Below are positions 9,682-18,870 of a stretch of 64,000 bases of DNA, piece by piece. Within the stretch, counting starts at the first letter, position 1. The number at the start of each line of letters is the position of its first letter. A program made the translations under genes and the position numbers. Where the stretch lies: the NCBI GenBank assembly GCA_040387475.1, contig JAZKDT010000009.1, forward strand, positions 16,023-80,022, written 5' to 3'. Under the pieces are notes generated by a model. The model had not been told where the DNA came from. It searched no databases and worked only from the letters and a program-made list of their open reading frames with translations. The DNA is from UBA4416 sp040387475 (GTDB lineage Bacteria > Bacteroidota > Bacteroidia > B-17B0 > Aurantibacillaceae).

Positions 9682-9710
9682 TTATATAATATTGAGGGAA
9701 TATTATATAA
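9682..9710. other. 12-bp AT-only inverted repeat with GAGGG loop
   Basis: TTATATAATATT (9682-9693), loop GAGGG, AATATTATATAA (9699-9710). It begins 21 bp after the stop of the DUF4199 gene. There is no T-run beyond it, so it is not a standard terminator, although its position after a stop codon suggests transcript end formation or stability. Confidence 0.45.
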
Positions 9711-9731
9711 TTAATGAATCAAACTAATCTG

Positions 9732-10247
9732 TTACCTGAATTTTGCCCTCATCACTACAGCAGTTATGATTGAAGTAATAGTTCCTAAAAATAAATTTTT
9801 AAATACAATACTGGTACATTCTTTAAATAACGTTACCTGAGCAATTTCTTTTTGTATCAGGTCAGGAATTTGAGTCTCTGTAATTTTTAAACCTCCGTTT
9901 TTAATCTGAAGTTTCGCCAACTCGAAACCATAGGTTTGTATAAAATTAATTTTATACGCTTTAAAGTCTAAGGTAAAAAATATAGACTGAAAAATAACAA
10001 GGATCAGCGTACTAAACATAATGAATTTCAATCCCTCTTTGACAGCGTCTTTACCGCCAATAGTGTTATGATAAATTGTTTTTTTGCTGTATATCATAGC
10101 AGATACGCAAAAGGGAACAATTAACAACCAGCCAATAATAGTTACCAGGTTAATATGATTGAGAAAACCTCCGTAAAACGTAATGCAGGTGGCTGTGATT
10201 AAAAGTGTACTATATACTAAAGGAAATAAAAATGTTTTAATATTCAT
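9732..10247 (-). CDS. DUF4199-like multi-pass membrane protein
   Basis: A 171-residue membrane protein with hydrophobic segments at about 5-25, 33-50, 74-95 and 148-165, and an amphipathic loop (QTYGFELAKLQIKNGG) between the third and fourth. The length, the segment spacing and the KEGLKFIMFSTLI stretch fit the Bacteroidota DUF4199 family, whose function is not known. It starts 24 bp after the rho stop codon on the same strand, so it may be read through from rho. Confidence 0.65.
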   Translation of the reverse strand: MNIKTFLFPLVYSTLLITATCITFYGGFLNHINLVTIIGWLLIVPFCVSAMIYSKKTIYHNTIGGKDAVKEGLKFIMFSTLILVIFQSIFFTLDFKAYKINFIQTYGFELAKLQIKNGGLKITETQIPDLIQKEIAQVTLFKECTSIVFKNLFLGTITSIITAVVMRAKFR

Positions 10248-10271
10248 GAATTCAGATTTTAGTTCAGATTA

Positions 10272-11981
10272 TTACCTGTTCATGCCTATTAAAAATTCTT
10301 CGTTTGATCGTGTTTTGCTAAGCTGATTCAATAAAAATTCCATCGCTTCCACAGGATTCATATCTGATAAGTGTTTTCTTAACACCCATAAGCGTTGCAA
10401 TGTTTCTTTATCCAATAGCAAATCATCTCTACGTGTAGATGACGATGATAAGTCAACCGCAGGGAAGATACGGCGATTGGCAATTTTTCTATCCAATTGT
10501 AATTCCATATTACCTGTCCCTTTAAATTCTTCAAAAATCACTTCGTCCATTTTTGAACCGGTTTCCGTTAAAGCTGTTGCAATGATGGTTAAAGAACCAC
10601 CATCTTCAATTTTACGGGCTGCACCAAAAAAACGTTTTGGTTTTTGTAAAGCATTTGCTTCAACACCACCTGACAATACTTTACCGCTTGAGGGGGCAAC
10701 TGTGTTATATGCACGCGCCATACGTGTAATACTATCTAATAAGATAACTACATCATGTCCGCATTCAACCATCCGTTTTGCTTTTTCTAAAACAATGTTC
10801 GCTATCTTTACATGCTTTTCTGCAGGCTCATCAAAGGTTGACGATACAACTTCAGCTTTTACGCTACGGGCCATGTCAGTTACCTCTTCCGGACGTTCAT
10901 CAATTAATAAAATAATTAAATAAACTTCGGGATGGTTATACGCAATGGCGTTAGCAATATCTTTTAATAAAACGGTTTTACCGGTTTTTGGCTGAGCTAC
11001 AATTAAGCCACGTTGTCCTTTTCCAATGGGAGCAAACATATCAATAATACGCGTGCTGTTGTTTTGTAAAGGGTGTCCGGTTAATTTTAATTTTTCTGAA
11101 GGGAATAAAGGCGTTAAATAATCAAAAGGAACACGATCTCTGATGTAAGAAGGCTCGCGGCCATTGATCTCTTCTACTTTTACTAATGGAAAAAACTTCT
11201 CTCCGTCTTTAGGTGGGCGAATTCCACCTCTCACAACATCACCTGTTTTTAATCCAAATAATTTTACCTGCGCCTGTGATACATAGATATCATCCGGAGA
11301 ACTTAAATAATTATAATCTGAGCTTCTTAAAAAACCATACCCGTCAGGCATCATTTCAAGTACGCCTTCACCTATAGCAATGCCATCAAAATTATAATAA
11401 ACGCGTTCAGGCTTTGGTAAATGTTTGTGCTCATTTTCTTTAGCATCCTTAGCATCGTGCATTTCCATGCCGTCGGGCGTTTGGGGCTTTTCTTCTGCTT
11501 CAATGTTAATGGCAAGGTCGTTATTTACGACCGGCTTAGATTCTGTATGCTCGGTATTTACAGGTTTATTTTGGTGCTGAGGTTTTTGATGATTATGTAC
11601 TGGTACTTTACGAACCGGTTCTTCTCTTTTTTCAAATTTTGGTTTTTCATCCTTTATAACCGGGGTTGTAAAACTAACCGCAGGTTTTTCCTCAACCGTT
11701 TCAAATAACGTTTTTTCTGCTTTTACTTCTCCTTCAACCGGTTTTTGAATACGGGGCTTTTTCACTTTTGCTTCAGGGGTTGAAACATCTTTAGCAGGCG
11801 CTGCTTTTTTAGAGAATTGACTTACTAATTTAGCAGCTAGTTCCTGATCTGCTGATTGTGCATCAATGATCTTCAGAACCATGTCTGTTTTCGCTAATCC
11901 TTTTGAATCTATACCAAATTGTTTACAAATGTCTTTTAACTGAGGCAGGGCTCTGCTACTTAAATCTAATGCTTCAAACAT
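10272..11981 (-). CDS. rho: Transcription termination factor Rho with long disordered insert
   Basis: A 569-residue hexameric RNA helicase/ATPase that ends transcription. Residues 1-50 are the Rho N-terminal helical domain (SSRALPQLKDICKQFGI). Residues about 60-195 are a low-complexity insert rich in Lys, Glu, Pro, His and Asn, absent from E. coli Rho (419 residues) but usual in Bacteroidota. The RNA-binding cold-shock domain follows (GVLEMMPDGYGFLRS, about 205-290), then the RecA-type motor: Walker A AQPKTGKTVLL, Walker B VVILLDSITRMARAYN, and the Q/R-loop region GGVEANALQKPKRFFGAARK. The gene is intact. Start is ATG at 11981; no clear -7 element upstream. Confidence 0.98.
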   Translation of the reverse strand: MFEALDLSSRALPQLKDICKQFGIDSKGLAKTDMVLKIIDAQSADQELAAKLVSQFSKKAAPAKDVSTPEAKVKKPRIQKPVEGEVKAEKTLFETVEEKPAVSFTTPVIKDEKPKFEKREEPVRKVPVHNHQKPQHQNKPVNTEHTESKPVVNNDLAINIEAEEKPQTPDGMEMHDAKDAKENEHKHLPKPERVYYNFDGIAIGEGVLEMMPDGYGFLRSSDYNYLSSPDDIYVSQAQVKLFGLKTGDVVRGGIRPPKDGEKFFPLVKVEEINGREPSYIRDRVPFDYLTPLFPSEKLKLTGHPLQNNSTRIIDMFAPIGKGQRGLIVAQPKTGKTVLLKDIANAIAYNHPEVYLIILLIDERPEEVTDMARSVKAEVVSSTFDEPAEKHVKIANIVLEKAKRMVECGHDVVILLDSITRMARAYNTVAPSSGKVLSGGVEANALQKPKRFFGAARKIEDGGSLTIIATALTETGSKMDEVIFEEFKGTGNMELQLDRKIANRRIFPAVDLSSSSTRRDDLLLDKETLQRLWVLRKHLSDMNPVEAMEFLLNQLSKTRSNEEFLIGMNR

Positions 11982-12161
11982 AGTTATGCTTAATAAGGGG
12001 AATAATAAAACGAGTTTTTGTTATTTAATATGTGTGATTTGATTACTACAAGAAAATGCAGTATGTGTTTTGATGATACAAGTATAAGCATAAATTTTAT
12101 ATTTCAAAATAATTAAAACATATTTTTGTATGCCGAAAATAGTTTGGTTTGTTAAATAAAA

Positions 12162-12169
12162 TATCTTTG
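12162..12169 (+). promoter_or_regulatory. Bacteroidota -7 element before pth
   Basis: TATCTTTG matches the -7 consensus TAnnTTTG exactly. It ends only four bases before the pth ATG at 12174, so transcription would start at or next to the start codon (leaderless or nearly so). A -33 TTTG is present at 12143-12146, but the spacing (15 bp) is shorter than the usual 19-20. Confidence 0.5.
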
Positions 12170-12173
12170 TTAC

Positions 12174-12740
12174 ATGAGTAAATTTTTAATAGTTGGATTA
12201 GGAAACATTGGCGACGAATACGCTCATACCCGCCACAACATTGGCTTTGAGGTATTAGATCATCTTGCTAAAGAAAACGATCTTAAGTTTAAATCAGACC
12301 GCTTGGCCGACGTTGCTGAGTTTAAATATAAAGGCAAACAATTGATCCTTATTAAACCTACTACCTACATGAATTTAAGTGGTAAAGCACTCAATTACTG
12401 GATGCAGGCCGAAAAAGTTGATATCGAAAATGTATTAGTTATTGTAGATGAGCTGGCTTTGCCATTCGGTAAAATCCGTCTTGGGCCTAAAGGCAGCGAT
12501 GGTGGGCATAATGGTTTGAAAAACATTCAGGAGATATTGGGAAATAATAATTATCCCCGTTTACGGTTTGGCATAAGTAGCGAGTTTAATAAAGGTAGCC
12601 AGGTAAATTACGTGTTAGGAAAGTGGAATGATGAAGAAAAAAAAACATTGAATGAGCGTGTTAAAATTGCTGCCGATGCAGTGAAAGCTTTTGCATTTAT
12701 TGGTTTGGCCCGTTGTATGAATGAATTTAATACAAAATAG
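12174..12740 (+). CDS. pth: Peptidyl-tRNA hydrolase
   Basis: A 188-residue cytosolic enzyme that frees tRNA from peptidyl-tRNA dropped by ribosomes. Signature GLGNIGDEYAHTRHNIGF holds the conserved Asn and catalytic His; KPTTYMNLSG, DELALPFGKIRLGPKGSDGGHNGLKNI and the RLRFGI segment are all family-typical. Length matches the family. It converges on tsaD with 24 bp between the stops. Its promoter element sits almost on the start codon. Confidence 0.98.
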   Translation: MSKFLIVGLGNIGDEYAHTRHNIGFEVLDHLAKENDLKFKSDRLADVAEFKYKGKQLILIKPTTYMNLSGKALNYWMQAEKVDIENVLVIVDELALPFGKIRLGPKGSDGGHNGLKNIQEILGNNNYPRLRFGISSEFNKGSQVNYVLGKWNDEEKKTLNERVKIAADAVKAFAFIGLARCMNEFNTK

Positions 12741-12764
12741 CGGTTACTACAAATGGCGCAAAAA

Positions 12765-13811
12765 CTAGATCTCATACCTTGGCAAAGGAGTTATTTCCAT
12801 GCCGCAAAAGTCTTCATTTAAAAATTTATAGTAGCCTGTAATGCCTATCATAGCAGCATTATCTGTACAGTATTCAAATTTAGGAATAAACGTTTGCCAT
12901 TGCTGTTTTTTTCCTAGGGTTTCCAGTTCACTTCTCAAACCTGAATTAGCTGATACGCCGCCCGCAATAGCAATATGCCTGATATCGGTTTCTTTACTAA
13001 CTGCCAATAAGTTCTTTAGTAAATATTTTATCAAATGTGCCTGGTAAGATGCGCAGATGTTATTCAGGTTTTCTTTAATAAAGTCAGGGTTTGTTTTTGT
13101 TTGTTCCTGAATAAAATATAAAAATGCTGTTTTTACACCACTAAAACTATAGTTGTTATTCTTTAACTGAGGCATTGGAAATTTATAGGTCGTTGCATCT
13201 CCCAATTGCGCGTATTTATCAATGAGTGGGCCGCCCGGATATGGTAACCCCAGTATTTTAGCAGCTTTATCAAAGGCTTCGCCAACGGCATCATCTTCGG
13301 TTTCAGCGAGTAGTTCAAAAGTTAAATGATCCTTGATTTTTACAATTTGTGTATGTCCGCCGCTCACGGTTAAACATAAAAACGGAAAGTGTGGTTGCTT
13401 AGGGTCGATGGTTTCAATTTCCTTTATAAAATGAGCTAAAATATGACCTTGCATATGATTAACTTCTACTATGGGAATTCTCAGTGCCAGCGCCAATGAT
13501 TTTGCAAACGATAAACCCACCAGTAAACTGCCGCTTAATCCTGGGCCGCGTGTTACCGCGATGGCGCTTAGCTCATTCGCTGTGATGCCTGCTTTTTTTA
13601 AAGCTGCATCTACAACGGGTACTATGTTTTTTTGATGATCACGGCTCGCCAGTTCAGGAATTACACCGCCATATTGTTCATGTATGTTTTGATTAGCTGT
13701 GACGTTGGATAATAAAACGTTGTCTTTCAAAACCGCGCAAGATGTATCGTCACAGCTTGATTCTATGCCTAAAATAAAAATATTTTTTGTTGGTTGCTGG
13801 TCTTGTGGCAT
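12765..13811 (-). CDS. tsaD: tRNA N6-adenosine threonylcarbamoyltransferase TsaD
   Basis: A 348-residue enzyme that transfers the threonylcarbamoyl group to A37 of ANN-decoding tRNAs. ILGIESSCDDTSCAVL begins the ASKHA fold; the metal-binding HxxxH is in NHMQGHILAH; PHFPFLCLTVSGGHTQ, EDDAVGEAFDKAAKILGLPYPGGP and AIAGGVSANSGLR are family signatures. It diverges from the TamB-like gene, an arrangement common in Bacteroidota. The start gives a normal N-terminus. Confidence 0.98.
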   Translation of the reverse strand: MPQDQQPTKNIFILGIESSCDDTSCAVLKDNVLLSNVTANQNIHEQYGGVIPELASRDHQKNIVPVVDAALKKAGITANELSAIAVTRGPGLSGSLLVGLSFAKSLALALRIPIVEVNHMQGHILAHFIKEIETIDPKQPHFPFLCLTVSGGHTQIVKIKDHLTFELLAETEDDAVGEAFDKAAKILGLPYPGGPLIDKYAQLGDATTYKFPMPQLKNNNYSFSGVKTAFLYFIQEQTKTNPDFIKENLNNICASYQAHLIKYLLKNLLAVSKETDIRHIAIAGGVSANSGLRSELETLGKKQQWQTFIPKFEYCTDNAAMIGITGYYKFLNEDFCGMEITPLPRYEI

Positions 13812-13892
13812 AATATTATCAAGGTAAAAACCTATAAATCTTAATGATTATTAACGTACAGTATGTGGGTTATTTCGTTATTTTTATACACA

Positions 13893-16800
13893 ATGAGTAG
13901 ATGGCGCAAAATTACAAGAATAATGTGGAAAACAATACTGTTTTCCCTGTTGTTTATTGTGGTTTTTGGTGTGTTTATTGTCATTGCGCTTCAAACGGAA
14001 ACGTTTCAAACGTGGGCAGCTAAAAAAGTAACCTCCTATCTAAGCAGTGAGTTAAATGCAAAAGTTGATATTGAACGGCTTAAAATTTCTTTAATTAGTA
14101 ATGTTACCCTTGAAGGTGTATACCTTAGCGACACACACAATGATACCTTGGTGTATGGAAAAAGTATTACGGTTGACGTAAGCGGATTTAGTTTTAATAA
14201 AAAGAAATTAAATTTAGATGAAGTAAAATTATCAGGTATAAAAGTAAAATTGTTGAAATACAAAGGGGAAGATGACTGGAACTTCCAATACCTTGCTGAT
14301 TACTTTGCATCCACTGATACGTTGCCAAATGATACTACGCCATCGCCCTGGAAAATAAAATACGGTGCTTTAAAATTAGACGACGTCGATTTTACGTATC
14401 ATCTGCTAAGAGACACAGATAGAGTAGTTCAAAATATGAATTTCAATCACATTCATGTTTCACATGCTTACGGTACATTAACCGATATTAGTTTTAAAGG
14501 TGACACCATTGGTGCACAAATAAGCGGATTGCGTGCTATTGAGCAGTGCGGACTTGAATTAAAAAACCTGACGACTAAGGCTCGTATTTCATCTACCGAG
14601 TTGCGTTGCGACAGTATTTCTTTAAAAACGGCTAATAGTTTTGTAAAAGGAAAATTGAGTTTTAAGTATGATCAATGGGAGGATTACCTGGATTTTATCA
14701 ATAAAGTGTATATCAAAGGAAGGCTTAAAGATAGCACTTATGTGAATTTTAAAGACATCGCCTATTTTGCGGAAGAACTCAATGGTTTTCATGAGGTGTT
14801 GGTGCTTAAAGGTAAGGTGAGAGGATTTGTGAATGATTTGAGCGGAACAGAAATGATGGTAAGCTATCGCAGCAATACACAGTTTGTTGGTGATATGAGT
14901 ATAGCAGGTTTACCTGATATTGATAAATCATTCATTCATTTTGATGCTGAAAAACTCTCAACCTCCAAAGCTGATCTCGAAAAATTTCCGATACCTCCGT
15001 TCAATACGCCTACATTCCTTAACCTTCCTCAAGAGGTTGGTAAGCTTGGCGTTATTTCTTATAAGGGAAAATTTGACGGGTTCATTAGTAACTTTGCAAC
15101 TTACGGCACCTTTAAAACGGATGTTGGCAATATCAAAACTGATCTGCAGTTAAACAATAATACCAAATCCAAATTGGTAGAATATTCCGGTTCTATTGCA
15201 ACCACCAATTTTAATCTATCGAAATTATTTCCTGATGTAAAATTTGTTGGGCCTATTTCATTAACTACAAAAATAAAAGGTAAGGGATTAAGTCAGAAAG
15301 AGCTGGACGCTACCTTTGATGGTGTTGTTCAGTCCATTACTTACAATAATTACCAATATGATAACGTCAAGATCGACGGTGAATTTAAGAAACAGATCTT
15401 TACCGGAAATGTGGTAAGTAAGGACAGTAGTGCCAATTTCGATTTCAACGGCACCATTGATTTTAATGATAAAGTTCCTAAAATGGATTTTATCTCTACC
15501 ATCAATAATTTTGATTTACAAAAAACGAATTTTGCCACATCGCAGTTAAATGGAAAAATTTCTTCGCAAATATTGATCAAATTAAACGGCAACAGTATTG
15601 ACAATTTAAGTGGTCTCATCAATTTTGATAACACAATTTATAAAACAGAAAACAAAACCTTAAAACTGAGTAGCTTTAATTTAGAGATGGATCAATCTAC
15701 AGCATACAAAAATATTAAGCTAAACTCCAGTATAGCCAATGTTGAGTTAAAAGGAAAGTATGCTCTTAGTACGTTGCCTAAAGCTTTTACGCAATACCTT
15801 AATGAGTATTTTCCAACCTTTGTGAAAACCCATACACGTTACATTTATACCGACGAAGCCGAATTAAATATCAAAGTAAAAAATTTCGCTGTTGTTAATG
15901 AATTGTTTTTAAAAGATCTAATGGTTAGCCAAAACACAACTGTTCAAGGTTCTTTCGATGCTTCCATCAATTATTTAAACCTTCGCACAAACAGTGAAGT
16001 TATTCAGTATGGCGGCATTAAATTCAATGAAAATAATATCGAAGTAAACTCTTTACCGCGTGGCGTATCAATTTCTTATAAAGCTAAGGCTATTAATATG
16101 TCAGATAGTTTTGCTTTTAGAAATCCTAATTTTGTGTTTACTGCCAATGATAAAACAACTGATTTCAATTTAAACTGGGATAACTTAATAAGCCCTAATA
16201 ACGCAGGAATAGTAACCGGTAAAGCGCAATTTGATAATACCAGTGCAACCGTATTGTTTGATAAAATAAAGTACACGGTTGAAGATAGCGTTTGGCAAAT
16301 CGTAAAAGCAAATCCGGTTGTCATCGATACTTCGGGTACCATCAGCATTAATTCGTTAACCTTTTACAATCAAAATCAGTTAATCACGCTCGATGGTAAA
16401 CTTTCAAAAAAGAGCGAAGATAAGTTTGATGTTTTTATTCAGAATTTCCGATTGTCGCAATTAAATCCTTTTCTTGAAGATGCCAATGTAACGATTGATG
16501 GCAGTTTAACAGGCAATACCAGTGTATATGGATTGTTTGGAAAATCTCTGATATCGAGTGATATTACTTTTAAAGAATTAAAGCTAAATAAAAAGCTCAT
16601 CGGCTATGGCGAGATAAAGAGCGAATACAATCCGGAAAAGGAATACGTCAACATTAACGGATTCTCAGCCTTTGCAAAGGATTTTGATGGAAATAATTTA
16701 AAGAATATTGAATTCCAGGGTTATTACTACCCTAAAAAGAAAGAAGAAAATATTGATATCACGTTTAAGGCCGAACCCTTTGACCTTTCGTTATTACAAC

Positions 16801-18380
16801 CTTATCTCACTGATATTTTAACGTTTAAGGTTGGATTCTTAAAGGGAAACGGAAAAGTGACGGGTACGCTTGATAACCCTCAAATCAGCGCAAAATTAAA
16901 ATTTTTTAAATGTGTAATGGTTGTCGATTTCCTCAATGTACAATATTCTGTAAGCGGGGATGTGGATATTATGCCTAAACAAATTAATTTTGAAAATATC
17001 GAGATCCGCGATAAAATGGGTAATGTAGGTACGGTGTATGGTAACATCTTTCATAACAATTTCAAGGATATGCGAATTGACTTTGACGTTAATACCAATA
17101 AATTAATGGTGCTAAATACAACGGCTGCCAATAACCCTGCATACTACGGCACCGCCTACGCTTCCGGAAATGCCGGTATATATGGTTTCCTGGAGGATAT
17201 TAAAATGGAATTGAATTTGAAAACAAATGGTGGCACTTATTTCTATATCCCTTTGGACGGGCCGTCGGAAATTGGAAGTAACGATTTTATCCGGTTTGTG
17301 ACCAAGGATACAATCAAAACGGTTGTCAAAAATGCCAGGTCTAATTTTTCACTGGATTTTAATTTGGAAGCCACAAAAGATGCGGAGGTCCAGTTGATTT
17401 TTGATGAAAAATCAGGCGACGTTATTAAAGCCAGAGGAGATGGTAATTTGAATCTGAAAATCAATTCAAAAGGTAAGTTTGATATGTATGGGGATTACGT
17501 GCTGGCCAGTGGCGACTATTTATTTACCCTGGAAGATTTTGTAACCAAAAAATTTGAAATTCAGAAGGGAAGTTCGATTAAATGGAATGGTAATGTGTAT
17601 AAAGCCAATATTGACATAGTAGCTAATTATAAACAGCGCGCATCCATCAAACCTTTGTTTCCTAACGATTCTTTAAATAACTATAACAAGCGTTTTCCGG
17701 TGGATTGTAAATTATACATGCGCGATAAATTAACCTCGCCAAACATTTCGTTTGGAATTGAATTACCCACCATTGACGAAACAACGCGTTCGGCTATTAA
17801 AAGTATTTTGAGTGATGAAAATGAAATGAATAGACAGGTATTTGCCCTCTTGCTGTTACGTAGTTTTATAACGCCCGTTTCCGTTTCAGGAGGTGGCGGT
17901 ATTAGCGCTGGCGGCGCGGCAGCAGCTACCGGCTCTGAAATGTTAAGTAATAAAATGAGTAACTGGCTCAACGGTGTCACAAAAGACGTCGACATTGGAG
18001 TAAATTATCGTCCCGGAGGCAGTTTAAGTAGTGACGAGTTGGATCTGGCGCTTTCCAAACAATTATTTAATAACCGTTTGGTGATTGACGGAAACTTTGG
18101 TGTTGCCAGTAATAATAATGCGCCTTCCAGTACAACGCAAAAAAGCAATAACACCAGTAACTTGATCGGAGATGTAACCCTTGAATATAAATTAACGGAG
18201 TCGGGGAGGTATCGTGTAAAGGCATTTAACCGCAGTAACGATAATGTGGAAATTGCCACTACCGGGGGATCCTTTACGCAAGGAGTTGGTATATTTTACA
18301 GGGAAGAATACGAAAACCTGAGTGAGCTATATAAACGCTATCTGGCAAAATTTAAAAAGAAAAGTGTTCCGGCAAAATAA
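13893..18380 (+). CDS. TamB-like translocation/assembly (AsmA/DUF490) envelope protein
   Basis: A very large protein (1495 residues from the chosen start) with an N-terminal membrane anchor (WKTILFSLLFIVVFGVFIVIAL) after a basic stretch (MSRWRKITRIMWK). I prefer ATG 13893 to 13863 because the upstream residues would put a second hydrophobic run before the positive charges. The body is long beta-strand repeats (LKLDDVDFTYHLL, LNINGFSAFAKDFDG), as in the beta-taco groove of TamB/AsmA proteins. The C-terminal 400 residues form the DUF490 part (DGNLNLKINSKGKFDMYGDYVLASGDY; FELPT-like FGIELPTIDE; GGSLSSDELDLALSKQLFNNRLVI). TamB-family proteins span the periplasm and aid outer-membrane protein assembly or lipid transport. 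A Gly/Ala-rich insert (GGGGISAGGAAAATG) lies near residue 1340. Confidence 0.9.
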   Translation: MSRWRKITRIMWKTILFSLLFIVVFGVFIVIALQTETFQTWAAKKVTSYLSSELNAKVDIERLKISLISNVTLEGVYLSDTHNDTLVYGKSITVDVSGFSFNKKKLNLDEVKLSGIKVKLLKYKGEDDWNFQYLADYFASTDTLPNDTTPSPWKIKYGALKLDDVDFTYHLLRDTDRVVQNMNFNHIHVSHAYGTLTDISFKGDTIGAQISGLRAIEQCGLELKNLTTKARISSTELRCDSISLKTANSFVKGKLSFKYDQWEDYLDFINKVYIKGRLKDSTYVNFKDIAYFAEELNGFHEVLVLKGKVRGFVNDLSGTEMMVSYRSNTQFVGDMSIAGLPDIDKSFIHFDAEKLSTSKADLEKFPIPPFNTPTFLNLPQEVGKLGVISYKGKFDGFISNFATYGTFKTDVGNIKTDLQLNNNTKSKLVEYSGSIATTNFNLSKLFPDVKFVGPISLTTKIKGKGLSQKELDATFDGVVQSITYNNYQYDNVKIDGEFKKQIFTGNVVSKDSSANFDFNGTIDFNDKVPKMDFISTINNFDLQKTNFATSQLNGKISSQILIKLNGNSIDNLSGLINFDNTIYKTENKTLKLSSFNLEMDQSTAYKNIKLNSSIANVELKGKYALSTLPKAFTQYLNEYFPTFVKTHTRYIYTDEAELNIKVKNFAVVNELFLKDLMVSQNTTVQGSFDASINYLNLRTNSEVIQYGGIKFNENNIEVNSLPRGVSISYKAKAINMSDSFAFRNPNFVFTANDKTTDFNLNWDNLISPNNAGIVTGKAQFDNTSATVLFDKIKYTVEDSVWQIVKANPVVIDTSGTISINSLTFYNQNQLITLDGKLSKKSEDKFDVFIQNFRLSQLNPFLEDANVTIDGSLTGNTSVYGLFGKSLISSDITFKELKLNKKLIGYGEIKSEYNPEKEYVNINGFSAFAKDFDGNNLKNIEFQGYYYPKKKEENIDITFKAEPFDLSLLQPYLTDILTFKVGFLKGNGKVTGTLDNPQISAKLKFFKCVMVVDFLNVQYSVSGDVDIMPKQINFENIEIRDKMGNVGTVYGNIFHNNFKDMRIDFDVNTNKLMVLNTTAANNPAYYGTAYASGNAGIYGFLEDIKMELNLKTNGGTYFYIPLDGPSEIGSNDFIRFVTKDTIKTVVKNARSNFSLDFNLEATKDAEVQLIFDEKSGDVIKARGDGNLNLKINSKGKFDMYGDYVLASGDYLFTLEDFVTKKFEIQKGSSIKWNGNVYKANIDIVANYKQRASIKPLFPNDSLNNYNKRFPVDCKLYMRDKLTSPNISFGIELPTIDETTRSAIKSILSDENEMNRQVFALLLLRSFITPVSVSGGGGISAGGAAAATGSEMLSNKMSNWLNGVTKDVDIGVNYRPGGSLSSDELDLALSKQLFNNRLVIDGNFGVASNNNAPSSTTQKSNNTSNLIGDVTLEYKLTESGRYRVKAFNRSNDNVEIATTGGSFTQGVGIFYREEYENLSELYKRYLAKFKKKSVPAK

Positions 18381-18387
18381 GTTGTAA

Positions 18388-18726
18388 TTATTTAACATCA
18401 ATAATAAATTGCTTAACTTCACTTGTATCCCGATATTTTATTAAAGCAAAGGTAACGGTGGCTTTTCCTTTTTCCAGGGCTGTGAAGTTAAAATCAACCC
18501 CCTTTTCATTTCCTCTGAATACAGAGCCATAATAATCCAATACATTATTGTCAAATTCATTATTTATTTGCCACATATATCCCGTTATATGGTTTTCGGG
18601 TAATGTGATTCTGAATTTATCCCCTTTTGAGATATCATTTATTAAGGGTGCCACTTTGTCAGCCCTTTGATAAGAACAACTATATAAGAAAAATAAAATA
18701 AAACCAAGGGGTAGACAGGTTTTCAT
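18388..18726 (-). CDS. Chagasin-like (Inhibitor_I42) protease-inhibitor lipoprotein
   Basis: A 112-residue lipoprotein: signal peptide MKTCLPLGFILFFLYSC with lipobox LYSC. The mature protein has the chagasin/ICP pattern: FRITLPENHITGYMWQ matches the family loop NPTTGYxW in position and spacing, followed by GSVFRGNEKGVDFNFTALEKGKATVTFALIK, where the family has the F-x-A-x-x-x-G-x-x-x-L/I strand. The third inhibitory loop (RPW in chagasin) is replaced by KYRD, so activity is uncertain. Members inhibit papain-like cysteine proteases. It converges tail-to-tail with the TamB-like gene (7 bp between stops). Confidence 0.65.
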   Translation of the reverse strand: MKTCLPLGFILFFLYSCSYQRADKVAPLINDISKGDKFRITLPENHITGYMWQINNEFDNNVLDYYGSVFRGNEKGVDFNFTALEKGKATVTFALIKYRDTSEVKQFIIDVK

Positions 18727-18870
18727 ATGTTTAATGGTTATTGAGTGTATAAATTTGTTGGTAGAGCTACAAATATACCCTTCGGAGCCATCGAATTTCT
18801 AAATTTAGATATTTTAACAGCTAATAATTCCGTAGATTTATCTTGGCACAAGGTTTGAATTTACTTTAGT

